From: Mnemiopsis leidyi
Lineage: Eukaryota; Ctenophora; Tentaculata; Lobata; Bolinopsidae
Assembly (NCBI GenBank): GCA_000226015.1
Contig: JH153013.1
Span: 81,527 to 105,199 of the forward strand
Direction: 5' to 3'
Length of the DNA: 23,673 nt
Shown: positions 9,225-18,782 of the stretch, one piece after another
Position numbering within the stretch: position 1 is the stretch's first letter
Layout of the letters: the number at the start of each line of letters is the position of its first letter
Position numbers and translations under genes: made by a program
Notes under the pieces: generated by a model
What the model was told of the DNA's origin: nothing
Database searches by the model: none
What the model saw: the letters and a program-made list of their open reading frames with translations, nothing else

Positions 9225-9514
9225 TCAAAATTTGATATTCTTATCAGCTGAGAAAATTAACAAAGCACTCAGTCATGGAAATACAGGACGCGACCAGCAC
9301 GACCCTCAATTAATAAAATTAAATAACAATTTCTAAAATAACAAAAAAATAGCCTCCATCTCTTCGTATCTGTTCAAAAATTAAGTGGCCAGTACTTACT
9401 CAGCTCATCATCGATTTTCTGTTTCACAAGTTCCAAAGATCCTAATAGCATGGAACTCAGTGCTAAAACACAGTCCTCTACAGTTCTCTGTCGCACAAGT
9501 GCGTTTCTCGACAT
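9225..9514 (-). CDS. Possible small two-exon gene, unknown function
   Basis: I do not recognise the product. On the minus strand ATG at 9514 opens 38 codons (start 'MSRNALVRQRTVEDCVLAL', later 'LELVKQKIDDEL') to a strong donor A|GTAAGT at 9399 (exon 9514-9400, phase 1). A pyrimidine-rich acceptor TTTTCTCAG lies 150 bp on. The next exon 9247-9225 has the matching phase and reads through 'DKNIKF' to TGA, giving 45 aa in total. The peptide looks helical and charged. The ATG lies only 87 bp past the stop of syntaxin B on the same strand. It could instead be a stand-alone gene, an alternative first exon of syntaxin A (whose exons 3 and 5 accept the same phase), or chance. Its short length keeps confidence low. 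Confidence 0.4.
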
Positions 9515-9600
9515 AACGGCGGTATAAAATATGTGAGTGTATGTATAACATAATTATTGGAGGTATATATTTACAGGAAGTTTCTAATATATACAGGTGC

Positions 9601-12600
9601 CTATTTGGTCTGCAAGTGAGCGACGACCGCGATCACCGCCCCCACTATCACTACGATTATCAGAATCACTACCGCGCAGATCAGCTTTTTCTGGAAAAGA
9701 AACGTAGGTTAGTCAGGTTTATTCAACAAGGGGGGTTTCTTAAATTGAGTTCGTACGGCTTTGACAGTAAGTTAATTTTGCAGTTCTGTTTTTGAAACAA
9801 AAATTTAAAGCACGAGTCAAAAGTTTTGCTAACAAACTACAACTTTGAACATTTAAGACTTGAACCACAATCTGTAATCTGTCAAATAATCCCCAAATAT
9901 TGACAGACAAATAAAAACTGGGGGATAGAAAATGTAACCCCCTCCTCCACAATCTGCCAGCAAACATCAAAATGTCAAAAACGAACCTTCCTCCACTTGT
10001 TGGTCAGATCAACTGCTTGATGGCACTCTCGCTCGGCGTCCGCCACGTAATCTCGCGCTTGGTCAACGTTCTTCTCGATGTTGTTTAACATTTCCCCCTG
10101 CTGCTCGACCATCAGAGCTAGATCTTTAAACATCTCGTGTAGTTGCTGACAACGTTTACTTTAGTTTTTATCGTTACAATTCCTTTTGGAGCTTCACGTT
10201 ATTAGTAAGAGTAAAGATGCAAATTATCAAGTTTTCTGGTAACATACTAACATTATTGTCTATCCATATCAAACTCCTGATTTATAGGACGGCGCATTCA
10301 GATATGTTCGTAAACAATATTGCTTTAAGAATTTCACCTTCAAACTTTTTGCGAGTTTCGTAATATCGTTATGCCTACTCTCCATTTCCTCGATGTCCTT
10401 CGGCTGGAATTGAGCCTGAGGTTCGATTAGTTAAATTAAAAAACTATAATTCTAATCACTATCTGTTTAAATTTGTAAAAAATTCGTTAATTGACTTGAA
10501 TTGTAATTACTTTTACTTTTATCATGCATTGAAACATAATAAGTTTAAAACGTACATTGATAGAAAAGACAGTAAAGTTTCCGCTCTCAATCATTGTATT
10601 TATTTCTTCTTGCGTAACTTTCTTTTCGGCTGAAAAAGGATAAATTTTAGAGCTGATACTTGGAGCGTGAAATTATAGCCAATAGAAAACCTCCAATGTC
10701 TTCAACCACCCGGACTGTTACACCATACTGACTGCAACCAACATTGTATTTAAGCTGGACATTTAAATTGTAGCATTAGATATACTGAACACTCGTGAAT
10801 AGCAGCACAGAATCATTTCATTCAACCGAAGTGTTTAGAAAGTGAAAACTAACTGAGAGAGCTACTGCTATTGTTTTTAAACCCTGAATATCCAACATGA
10901 TACCTTAACCGTCTGTAAACCATTACTTGCTACTTTGTTTGTCAGGTCCCCTCCACTCTCTAAACTACAGCCGTTAGTGAGCATATGTGAGTCAAGGACA
11001 GTTGTCTTAACTAAGGTAGATCTTAATGACGATTGTAAGGACTGTTATAATGAGAATATTGAGAGAGCGTCTAGAGAATTAGATGTAGGAGTTATTTATA
11101 GCCGGATGAGCTTTCTCGCTGCGCGTTAACATCTCCACATCCTATCTAGTTAGACAGGGTGCTATATTCTATCTAGCTAGACAGGGTGCTATATTCTATC
11201 TAGGCTATATCTAGCTAGACAGGGTGCTATATTCTATCTAGCTAGACAGGGTGCCTATATTCTATCTAGCTAGACAGGGTGCTATATTCTATCTAAGCTA
11301 GACAGGGTGCTATATTCTATCTAGCTAGTCAAGGTGCTATATTCTGATCCATCTGCTTCAGACAAAAGTAGAGCTAAGTTTATCAAGATTATCAGGCTAA
11401 CATTTTAGCCTCATCTTAACCGGCCCCTTATAAGTATATTGCGTCAGGACCTTCAACTATCATACACTTCAAATTTCTTCAATATTAACACTCAACAATA
11501 CTTTCTTACTTTTCACGAGTATTTTTATCGGTCATGAAGTTTCAAGTAGATTCATTCCCTTTCATCTTTTATGGAGGGGCATCTGATAAAAACTCTCAAA
11601 AAGTCTATGTCGATCCATGTGGTATACTCCATACACGTTTAGTTATCATGTCTTTGTAACGTTGAAAGCTATTCCTTCGCAAAGTAATTGAAAACTCAAT
11701 TCATGTATCCTGTGTATGGATGTAGTAAAAGAAGTACGCGGCTCGGTCATCAAATTAAGTAGAATAATTTGCGATAAAAGCTATACGTCATACGTTAGCG
11801 TTCAAACACGGTTTAGTGTTCTTATCAAAGATAAGATTATGGAGTGAAACTTATGCGGCACTCGCCTAAAATATCACAAAGCGGGTACACTTGTCAATGA
11901 TGCCCTCGTCTTTGGTCCAAGGTTATATTCAACTAATCGAAATTCACGTTAATTTAGCCAAAAGATTAATCATCCTTGACCCTGTCATTAACCTCGCTCT
12001 TATTCGAACCTGTTGAGATTCCGGGCAAGTTTTTTTTCCAATTTAATGATTAAGCAACAAACAGTAAAATTACAGTCGAATCTCTATTTTAGATTTTCTA
12101 ACCAGTTTGTGTAAGCAATTTAACCACTGCTCTATAACTGTTACTTTAACTGCTAGTAAGCCTATGTGAGCTTAACAACAGTAAGCTAAACCGATAAAGC
12201 CCAGTTTCCTGCCTTACAACAGGCAGATGCTAATGACGATTGTTTGGATTGTTATAATGAGAACACTAAATATAGAATGTGTTGAGTTGGAGCTATAACC
12301 TTCTCCCCCTCTCTTGTACGTTCTGGTAGGGGAAGATGCTATCTCCCCCTCTCTTGTACGTTCTGGTAGGGGAGGATGCTATCTCTCTCTCTCTTGTACG
12401 TGTTGGTAGGGGAGGATGCTATCTCCCCCTCTCTTGTACGTGTTGGTAGGGGAGGATGCTATCTCCCCCTCTCTTGTACGTGTTGGTAGGGCCAGGGGAG
12501 GATGCTATCTCCCCCTTTCTTGTACGTTCTGGTAGGGGAGATGCTATCTCTCCCTCTCGTGTACGTGTTGGTAGGGGAGATGCTGTCTGGCGGAGACTGT

Positions 12601-15600
12601 CGGATAGTAGGCACGGAACTCCCGTTCCACTTTCATAAATTATTAAACATATCAGAGGTTTTCTGATTGTTTCAAGATCAGAGGTTTTCTGATTGTTTCA
12701 GGATTTAATTATATTTCCAAGTTTTATTCATTTCATATTTCCGGCGCTAGATTTAGGATTGACGTCAGGGTTGTCGACCGAAAGCCTAAATCGACGTATT
12801 GCGAAATATTAGCGATATTTGAGAACATGCTTCTTTATCGAATCAATCATTACGTAGATGATCGGGTTTTCATGAATGTGCGCCATGCGAAGTTGAGGGG
12901 GGGGGGGGGGGGGGTTCCAATGGTTAACGATTGTGAGGAATTTTCATTGTGAATTTGCGAAACATTCACAACTGTTCAAAACTGTGTTTATAACATGACT
13001 CAATATAATTAACTACAACCTCAACTAAAGTTTTGAATAACAATCTACAAATTAAAGGTAGAATTTTAGATGGTGAACTAGAGCCGAAAGATACATGTGG
13101 TTAATATATTTGTTATCCTTTTAAGGACAACTTTTACCATTGAGAGAAGTGAGTCTCATCAGTTTAATTTTTGAACTACATAGGCAAGAAATTATTTGAA
13201 CGATACGTGCACATTAATTGTATCATATTTACTCATCACAATCAAGATTTTTTCCATTTCAGTTCGCGAATTTGAGATAGCGGAGATAACTCCAACAAAT
13301 GTTACTCAAGGAAGAACCTGGACAAACAACGAGGATTTCTGTGCAGCAGCCCATGCGATAGACAAAGATCTCTCAACACACGCAGTAACACACACTGATA
13401 ACGGAGCAGGCTGGTTAAAACTAGGCTTCGATAAAACCTACTTTATACACAAAGTTGTTATTTACGGCAGGTTCTATACCAACTGGTTTCGTCCAAATGG
13501 TGACTGTGTCAAAAGTATTGCTAACTTCAAAGCCTGTGTGGACGACGACAACAATGTAGACGTGTCAGTGTACCAGGGAGAGGTACATCAGAAGTCTTGT
13601 GGAACACTCCAACTAACATACGGATTGAAACAGTCAGATCAGATCTACACACTGCTCTGTAACACTGAAGGAGACATCGTGAAACTAAGCAAGAGTACAG
13701 GGATCATTGTCGTTCTCGAAATTGCCGTATCTAACAAAAGTAGGTTTTTTTAATCTATTTATGTTAATAGGTAATAAGTCATACCAGATCTATTGAAAAG
13801 ACAGATGTAATAGTTCATTTTGATAATATAACTTTGTGAGAGAGACATGTCAGGTATTTTGTCCCTTTTCAGATCGGAAACAGCATGTAGCAGAGATAAC
13901 TCCAACAAGCGCTACTCAAGGAACCGTGACAGACGGGGATTGCTGTGCAGCAGCCCATGCAATAGACAAAGATCTCTCAACACCATCAGCAACACTTACT
14001 GATAACGGAGCAGGCTGGTTGAAACTGAAGTTAGATAAAACCTACTTTATACACAAAGTTGTTATCTACTATATGTTCCCTATCAACTGGTATGATCCTA
14101 TTATTCATTGTGTGAAAAACTTTAATGCCTGTGTGGATCACGACAACAATGTAGACGTGTCAGTGTACCAGGGAGAGGTAAAACAGAAGTCTTGTGGAAC
14201 ACTCCAACTAACATACGGACGCGAACAGTCAGATCAGATCTACACACTGCTCTGTAACACTGAAGGAGACACCGTGAAACTCGCCAAAGATGCAGGAATT
14301 ATTGCAGTTTATGAAATTGCTGTTACAAGGGCAGGTTTGTCATTCAATGTTGAGGCTTACAAATTCTTTTAAATAAGTTGAACCTTATCCTCACCATGGC
14401 CTCAGTATTTTCATCCTCAGTAAAATACCAAGACCCTTCTGTTCCAGTACATTTATGGCTGGGATCCAGTAGGTCTGGCGCTCAACTGTGACACAATCAA
14501 GTACAGAAATGGCAAGGGGCAGTCATTTCTGTACGATTACAATAACCAAATGATTAACGCAAGCTTCATTCATATAAGCCAAATTAAATCTATTATTCGC
14601 TACGCTATCATATCTTCCCAGACTTTCAGGTATATTCGCTGATAATTTGAAGCAACACATGCCATGTGGCCAGGGAGGAGTTTAGGTGCATTTTTCTCCC
14701 TCCTCTCTTACTCCTCCCTCCCTGCCTCCTCCCTCCCTGCCTCCTCCCTCCCTGCCTCCTCCCTCCTGCCTCCTGCCTCCTTCCTCTTCCCTCCTACTCC
14801 TCCCTCTAATATGGTTATTGAAAGAATTTAAACATCAACCCCTGAGCATGGGGAGTGTTTTATTTCGATAAAATGTAAATTTTTTAGAAGCAAGAACCAA
14901 GTTTTTTTATACACTGTTGCTTGAAAAATGTACAGCACTGCCATATAAGGCCAACTTGCTACCGTGGTGTCTGTGATATGAGCTCCCATCTAATGATCTT
15001 ATGATAAAGAGGAACTGACGATAAAATGGCAGATGAGGATGTTGCGACAAGTTGGTGGTTTCTTCGTGCTTTATCAAAAGAAAAACAAAGGGCTCTCATA
15101 AACGGCAAGTACTATACTCTACCTCACGTGTTGATTTATGATTTTATTACGCAACTTATGGACTCAGAATTCTTGGGGAGGAGTCGGAAATTTTTCGTAT
15201 CATATCAGAGGATTTGACGTATGAGGAGAAACGATGTCAAGTCATGAACAAAATTTTTGACTCCTCCCAAAGAATGTAGACGTCCATGATTTCTTGAATT
15301 ACTTCAAATCAACTTTTTCAGGTTAAAGTCACAGAACCAGCTAAGCTGCATAGACTATGGCCCAAAAGACCCATCTCCCGCCAACGGCCACCCTTAATAA
15401 TTCACCTGAGTCACATCAATCCAATGTTCTACCAACATGGGTCTATTATCTGTACAAATCTTATGGAAATGAACAATGTATGACATTCCTTAACGGTTAC
15501 ATGTATTTATTTAACGTAGAGCAACGGAACACTTTTATATGCTACCGTTTAACTGTATGCAATGATAAAGAAAGCGAGCAAAATTGGTTGCCGTAGTATT

Positions 15601-17735
15601 TACTTGCAAAAAATGCTGCAACTTTTTAAAGTAAATTTGAATTTTCGGCCTCTTGGATAAATTGGAGGTCTTGTAAAATGTTTTGAAAACTGCGAAGTAC
15701 CAAGTAAAAGTCTCCAAAAGACCCGGGTTTTTAAGTTTTTGCAAACTAATATCATCAACCATCTTTATGCTGATTAGTAATCAAGCAAAATTTTACATAT
15801 CAAAATGTGATGGTTTTACTCGACTCACTCCATTATCATGGATTAACGCAGCGAAACGGGAGATTCTGTAACTAATTTTGGGCGAAATAATTTCGGCCCT
15901 TAAAGCCAACAGAATAAAATTATTTGTAAAAAAGAATAATTTTTTACTTACTTATCTGAATCTGCCGAGTAAGTTTCTCCTTGCACTTTTCCCGGTAATC
16001 ACTCTGACATTCATTGTACTCAGTCCAAGTTTCGAAGAACCAGCACTGCAGAGATGTGTACTGGGAGCTCATTATCCTGATATCTGCTGGGCGTTTTAAC
16101 TCCGCATCTTTCTTGTCCGATAATGCCTGAGGATTGCCATCTCGGTAAGGAATGTAATAATGGAGCAAAAAGTTTCTTTACCCATGTCTTGCCTTATAGC
16201 TTAGGTTATATGAATGGTTACCCATGTCTTGCCTTATAGGTCTCCTTTCGGCGAGTATACCTCAATATCCATACAGGTAAGAGTTCCGATTTTTAGAGGT
16301 GCGGGCCAAACAAAAAGTTGCCTAAAGAGCACGTGATCCAAGCACAATAAATACCGAAAAAAATACCGCGACAAATGAACGTTCATTCGAAAAAACTTTC
16401 ATGGCATTTGACATCCGCAAAAAATTAGGTATGAGACCAACTGTTTCCCGCAAAAATCTTAAACATCCTGTGATCACAGCCTGAGCTATATGCTCAAACC
16501 AAGGGAAAGGGAATTCTGGCCTCCCTGTACAAAACTTTGTGAATCGTGAGAAAAATCAAAGTCTGAAATGGCAAATAAAAATCACAGATATCCTAAAATT
16601 ACTACGCTAAAATGATCTTACATTAGATTCCTGTTCCATCTTCTTCAGAGCTTCTTTAACAGTGTCAAACAATCTTCTTATTTCGTCCATCGCCTGGTTT
16701 AACTTTTTGTGTACCTCTGGGGTTGTAAAAGGTTTTAACGAAAACCGACACGCTTTATGGGGTAAAACTAAAAATTAAAGTGACTATACCAGGAAGTTAA
16801 CTTGCCAAGAAAGACATTTAAATTTCTTACGCAAACTCGTTCAACTTTTATTATAGAATCGCCTAATACAGGGAAATTCTGGGAATGTCAAGCGGTAAAC
16901 TGAGCAGCACACCAACAATACCTCCAAGCGGCTGACTAAGCAGGACATCACAGACGAACTAACCTTCATTCCTAGCCGCTGCCCCAGTAATCTTTCCATG
17001 GTACTCTCGTATTTGATTAACCAACTCTTCAATCGACACAATCTTTTCACGGGTGTGTTGTGCTTCTTTCAGGAACTTCTTGACTTCCTCCACCCCCGTG
17101 TCGGAGTGAAAGTCGACCACTGTTGCTCTGCCCTCATTCGCTTCCTGGTCGTCTAGCTGCTGAAATGGAGAGTTAACTTTACTCTCTTTTCCGTGATACT
17201 ATTTCTATACAGTGCGCTACTCCTCTTGCTCTACATAGATCAATTTACAATATGCTGAATAAACTCGCTAACCGGTTTAGAAAGATGTAATAAGACCAGT
17301 GCTAATAGACATTGTGTAACATTAACAGTGTGTTAAGACTTAATCTATTTTCGAGCGAAGTGGTCAAAAGCCACAACAACATTTATCTTAATACTATGAA
17401 GTATCAATAATTGTATTACCCAGGATCAACGGAGATGAAAAACAAAATCATAGACAATCGAAAAGTGATTTTACAACCAATGCCATCTATTAATCAACGT
17501 AATCCCATTTATTGTGGAACACAATTGCGTATAGCGACACTTACAGCGTGCAGATTAGCAAATGTAAGGTCATGGCAGTTATTATGGCGGTCCTGAAGAA
17601 TTTAGCTCATGCAATTGCACAAGAATACGATACATCGTGAGCTGTCGACCTAGACAAGATTGCACAGAGAAGGTGTAAAAACGGAAAAGTAAAGGATGTA
17701 CTTACTAATCTAAAGAAGTTGATTCGGTCTCGCAT
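9601..17735 (-). CDS. STX1: Syntaxin-1-like Qa-SNARE, copy B (8 coding exons)
   Basis: Tandem paralogue of the syntaxin ending at 4643, with the same predicted role as a t-SNARE in exocytosis. Coding exons (minus): 17735-17706, 17159-16964, 16716-16622, 16126-15952, 10629-10556, 10415-10338, 10145-9987 and 9690-9601, giving 298 aa. Every exon but the last equals copy A in length and phase. The start is MRDRINFFRL. The third Habc helix again shows 'CWFFETWTEYNECQSDYRE'. The SNARE motif keeps 'EQQGEML' with the zero-layer Gln, and the tail anchor ('LICAVVILIIVVIVGAVIAV') ends HLQTK. Intron 4 has grown to 5.3 kb (15951-10630) and holds opposite-strand coding sequence and repeats, so an alternative is two half-genes. 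Matching phases, good splice sites and no missing or duplicated exon argue for one gene. Confidence 0.9.
10630..10934. other. Start of the long intron of syntaxin B, nothing recognised
   Basis: AT-rich intron sequence next to the exon 5 acceptor (TTTTTCAG|CC at 10630). No repeat or coding pattern seen. Confidence 0.5.
10935..11130 (+). repeat. Unknown repeat, copy 1, preceding a minisatellite
   Basis: It matches 12130-12290 by eye: a 'GTTAGTGAGCATATGTGAG' block (copy 2 has GCTAGTAAGCCTATGTGAG) and a core 'TTAATGACGATTGTAAGGAC' then 'TGTTATAATGAGAA'. In this copy the core reads openly as 'NDDCKDCYNENIERASRELD', and copy 2 keeps 'NDDCLDCYNEN' before a stop, so the element may have been coding. 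Each copy is followed directly by an unrelated tandem array. Family not recognised. Confidence 0.55.
11143..11345. repeat. 27-bp minisatellite, about seven copies
   Basis: The unit is TATCTAGCTAGACAGGGTGC plus TATATTC, containing the palindrome TCTAGCTAGA. Copies start at 11143, 11170 and onward, with one partial extra piece near 11200. It lies in the long intron of syntaxin B. Confidence 0.95.
11346..12129. other. Intron DNA between two minisatellite-linked repeats
   Basis: No gene is supported. A 43-codon ATG frame at about 11534-11665 (plus; starts MKFQVDSF) has no recognised motif and is short enough to be chance. Confidence 0.45.
12130..12290 (+). repeat. Unknown repeat, copy 2, preceding a minisatellite
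   Basis: Diverged partner of 10935-11130. The core 'CTAATGACGATTGTTTGGAT' then 'TGTTATAATGAGAAC' differs from copy 1 at only a few sites, while the flanks are more diverged. It runs directly into the 40-bp array. Confidence 0.55.
12299..12587. repeat. 40-bp minisatellite, seven copies
   Basis: The unit is CTATCTCCCCCTCTCTTGTA followed by CGTGTTGGTAGGGGAGGATG. The TTGTACG core recurs at 40-bp steps from about 12314 to 12474, then at about 12520 after an extra 8 bp, and once more near 12559. It ends close to 12587. Confidence 0.95.
12588..13262. other. Gap between the minisatellite and the lectin-like exons
   Basis: It holds a 26-bp tandem duplication with one mismatch (12651-12676, 12677-12702) and an 18-base G run (12897-12914). 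The signal-peptide exon expected upstream of the lectin-like gene should lie here or further left, but no ATG exon with a phase-1 donor was found. One ATG near 13095 reads MWLIYLLSF and then meets a stop, too weak to use. Confidence 0.55.
13263..14491 (+). CDS. Secreted/cell-surface lectin-like protein with two galactose-binding-like modules (partial)
   Basis: Two exons, 13263-13739 and 13873-14334, are each flanked by AG acceptors and GT donors, and both start and end in phase 1. Each codes for about 155 aa of one module: 'AEITPT' start, 'CAAAHAIDKDLST', 'DNGAGWLKL', 'DKTYFIHKVVIY', paired Cys, 'DNNVDVSVYQGEV', 'KSCGTLQLTYG', 'IYTLLCNTEGD' and a closing 'EIAV'. This order fits the fucolectin/F5-8C galactose-binding-like beta-sandwich, which binds sugars or phospholipids outside cells. 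Phase 1-1 exons suit duplication by exon shuffling. A signal peptide exon is needed upstream and was not found. A short last exon 14448-14491 ending TGA is possible; another open frame runs on to 14641 instead. The gene lies in the opposite direction inside intron 4 of syntaxin B. Sugar specificity is unknown. Confidence 0.7.
14492..14691 (+). other. Possible extra exon or coding remnant after the lectin-like modules
   Basis: From about 14430 to a TGA at 14641 one forward frame stays open for about 70 codons and contains a protein-like stretch ('YGWDPVGLALNCDTIKYRNG'). It could be entered from the phase-1 donor at 14334 through an AG at 14468-14469. I do not recognise it, and it competes with the short terminal exon proposed at 14448-14491. 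Confidence 0.3.
14692..14805. repeat. CT-rich 15-bp tandem repeat
   Basis: Degenerate copies of TCCCTCCCTGCCTCC, purine-free on the plus strand apart from the G in each unit. Reading frames across it are repeat artefacts. Confidence 0.9.
15026..15321 (+). pseudogene. CARD-like death-fold domain, two frameshifts
   Basis: ATG at 15026 opens a frame that, with two single-base frame changes, gives about 98 residues resembling a caspase recruitment domain: 'LSKEKQRALINGKYYTLPHV' then 'DFITQLMDSEFL', next frame 'SEDLTYEEKRCQVMNKIFDS', next frame 'SPKNVDVHDFLNYFKST'. This follows the CARD pattern of six helices, a charged 'EE..R..' start to the middle part and a closing helix after a Pro/Gly-type turn ('RRGP..F..F...L' in known CARDs). 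A donor-like G|GT follows at 15322. The frame changes fall at a G4 run (15175-15178) and at CCCAAA (15266-15271), so sequencing error cannot be excluded. CARDs link receptors to caspases or NF-kB in innate immunity and cell death. No partner domain was identified downstream. Confidence 0.5.
15357..15596 (+). CDS. Unrecognised 79-codon reading frame
   Basis: ATG to stop, with 'TWVYYLYKSYGNEQCMTFLN' in the middle. It lies just after the CARD-like frame, in the same forward phase as its last segment but separated from it by three in-frame stops. It may be a further remnant of that gene or chance. No motif is recognised. Confidence 0.2.
   Translation: MAQKTHLPPTATLNNSPESHQSNVLPTWVYYLYKSYGNEQCMTFLNGYMYLFNVEQRNTFICYRLTVCNDKESEQNWLP
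15597..15951. other. End of the long intron of syntaxin B
   Basis: AT-rich intron sequence up to the exon 4 donor (A|GTAAGT, read on minus at 15951). No further gene seen. Confidence 0.5.
16178..16239. repeat. 22-bp direct repeat in syntaxin B intron 3
   Basis: TTACCCATGTCTTGCCTTAT plus AG occurs at 16178-16199 and 16218-16239, a 40-bp period. Confidence 0.9.
16285..16535 (+). repeat. Dispersed MITE-like repeat, copy C
   Basis: The most complete copy of the family also seen at 3012-3375 (inverted) and 3485-3665. It runs from about 'GCGGGCCAAACAAAAA' (16304) through 'CACGTGATCCAAGCACAATA' and 'CATCCTGTGATCACAGCC' to 'GGCCTCCC' (16525). It lies in intron 3 of syntaxin B, so the family inserts in or near genes. 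Confidence 0.65.
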
Positions 17736-18782
17736 ACCTACAAGCAGAGCTCTGGATCCTTCTCACATACTGCGACATGTGTTGGTGTTATTTCAAAACA
17801 TCAATACCACACATATTGTGGACTACGTGTGAAGAATGTGTGAAATATTACCGAGAAGGCCGATTTGAGGTATTGCATTACCCACGTAACTATACGTTTA
17901 ATCCACATCGACGGAAAAATGAACGTCCGTGAGCGCGAAAATAAAAGTATTCATGATAGCCAAAACTTTTCCGCGCGTTCCTTAAAATACGACCCAAGTA
18001 GTATATAGCGAAAGTAATTGTTATTGTCAAGGGACCGAGCGACAAAAGATCCCAAAGTCCAACAACCATGTAAATTAGGCACTATGTCGTGTAAGTCGTC
18101 AGCTATAGTTGATACTGGCAGTGAATTCCGGAGACTCTTGACCACGGAGCACCGGCCATTGCTACCTGATAAGTCTTTGTGTTAGCTCTGGAATCAGAAC
18201 GGGATTTACATGGAAGTATGAAAGAAAGCCTATCGTTCAAAAATCATTTCAGAGATGGAAAGCTTAATGATGAGTACAATACAATTATATCAAAAGTGAG
18301 CATCTAGTATCTACATAGACTGTTATACCATGGCATCAGGAATTTTAGAATTTTAGATCAAGAAGGGACAATCTGCACGAAGAGAAAAGGAAAGTGATGA
18401 TAAACTTGGAAAATTCTGAACATTACAGGAACACAGCATATATTACAAACTCAGCAAACTTCGATTATCACGCGCACCCAGGCAATTAATACTAAGTTAA
18501 ATTTAACTAAAATTAACTATGGTATTGCATATCTTCATACTAATATAGGTAACAAATAGTCTGAGCTGTTTTAGAGCCGTATAACTTGAAACTTAAAATG
18601 ATATAAAAGATAAAGTACACGTTAAATCGCATTAAGTCAAAAATTCAATACTGGAAAGTGAGCATAGTTACTTGAAACTTCGAAAGTTTATAAAACCAAT
18701 AATAAATATAACAATCTGACGGACCTATACCAAGTAAGCGGTAAAGTAGCTGAAATTATAAACTCTATAAACTTTAACCCAT
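17736..18782. other. Intergenic region between syntaxin B and SDF2
   Basis: It should include the promoter and 5' UTR of syntaxin B and the 3' UTR of SDF2, both on minus. No AATAAA was seen on minus close to the SDF2 stop. Plus-strand 18186-18295 is open for 36 codons between a moderate AG acceptor and an A|GTGAGC donor ('LESERDLHGSMKESL...'), but the support is thin. A 64-codon minus frame at 17951-18145 is not recognised. Confidence 0.45.

Noticed and set aside
11143-12587. CRISPR-like arrays
   Set aside because: Units are adjacent tandem copies with no unique spacers, in animal DNA; they are minisatellites.
13196-13262. N-terminal extension of the first lectin-like module ('LIVSYLLITIKIFSI') as a signal peptide
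   Set aside because: There is no ATG in frame; a TTG would be needed. The stretch ends in a polypyrimidine tract and TTTCAG acceptor, so it is intron.
14686-14871. Pro/Leu/Ser-rich forward frame
   Set aside because: Product of the CT-rich tandem repeat.
17951-18145. Minus frame with 'SLRNSLPVSTIADDL' faintly like a LINE C-terminus
   Set aside because: Match limited to a few residues; the rest shows no LINE pattern.
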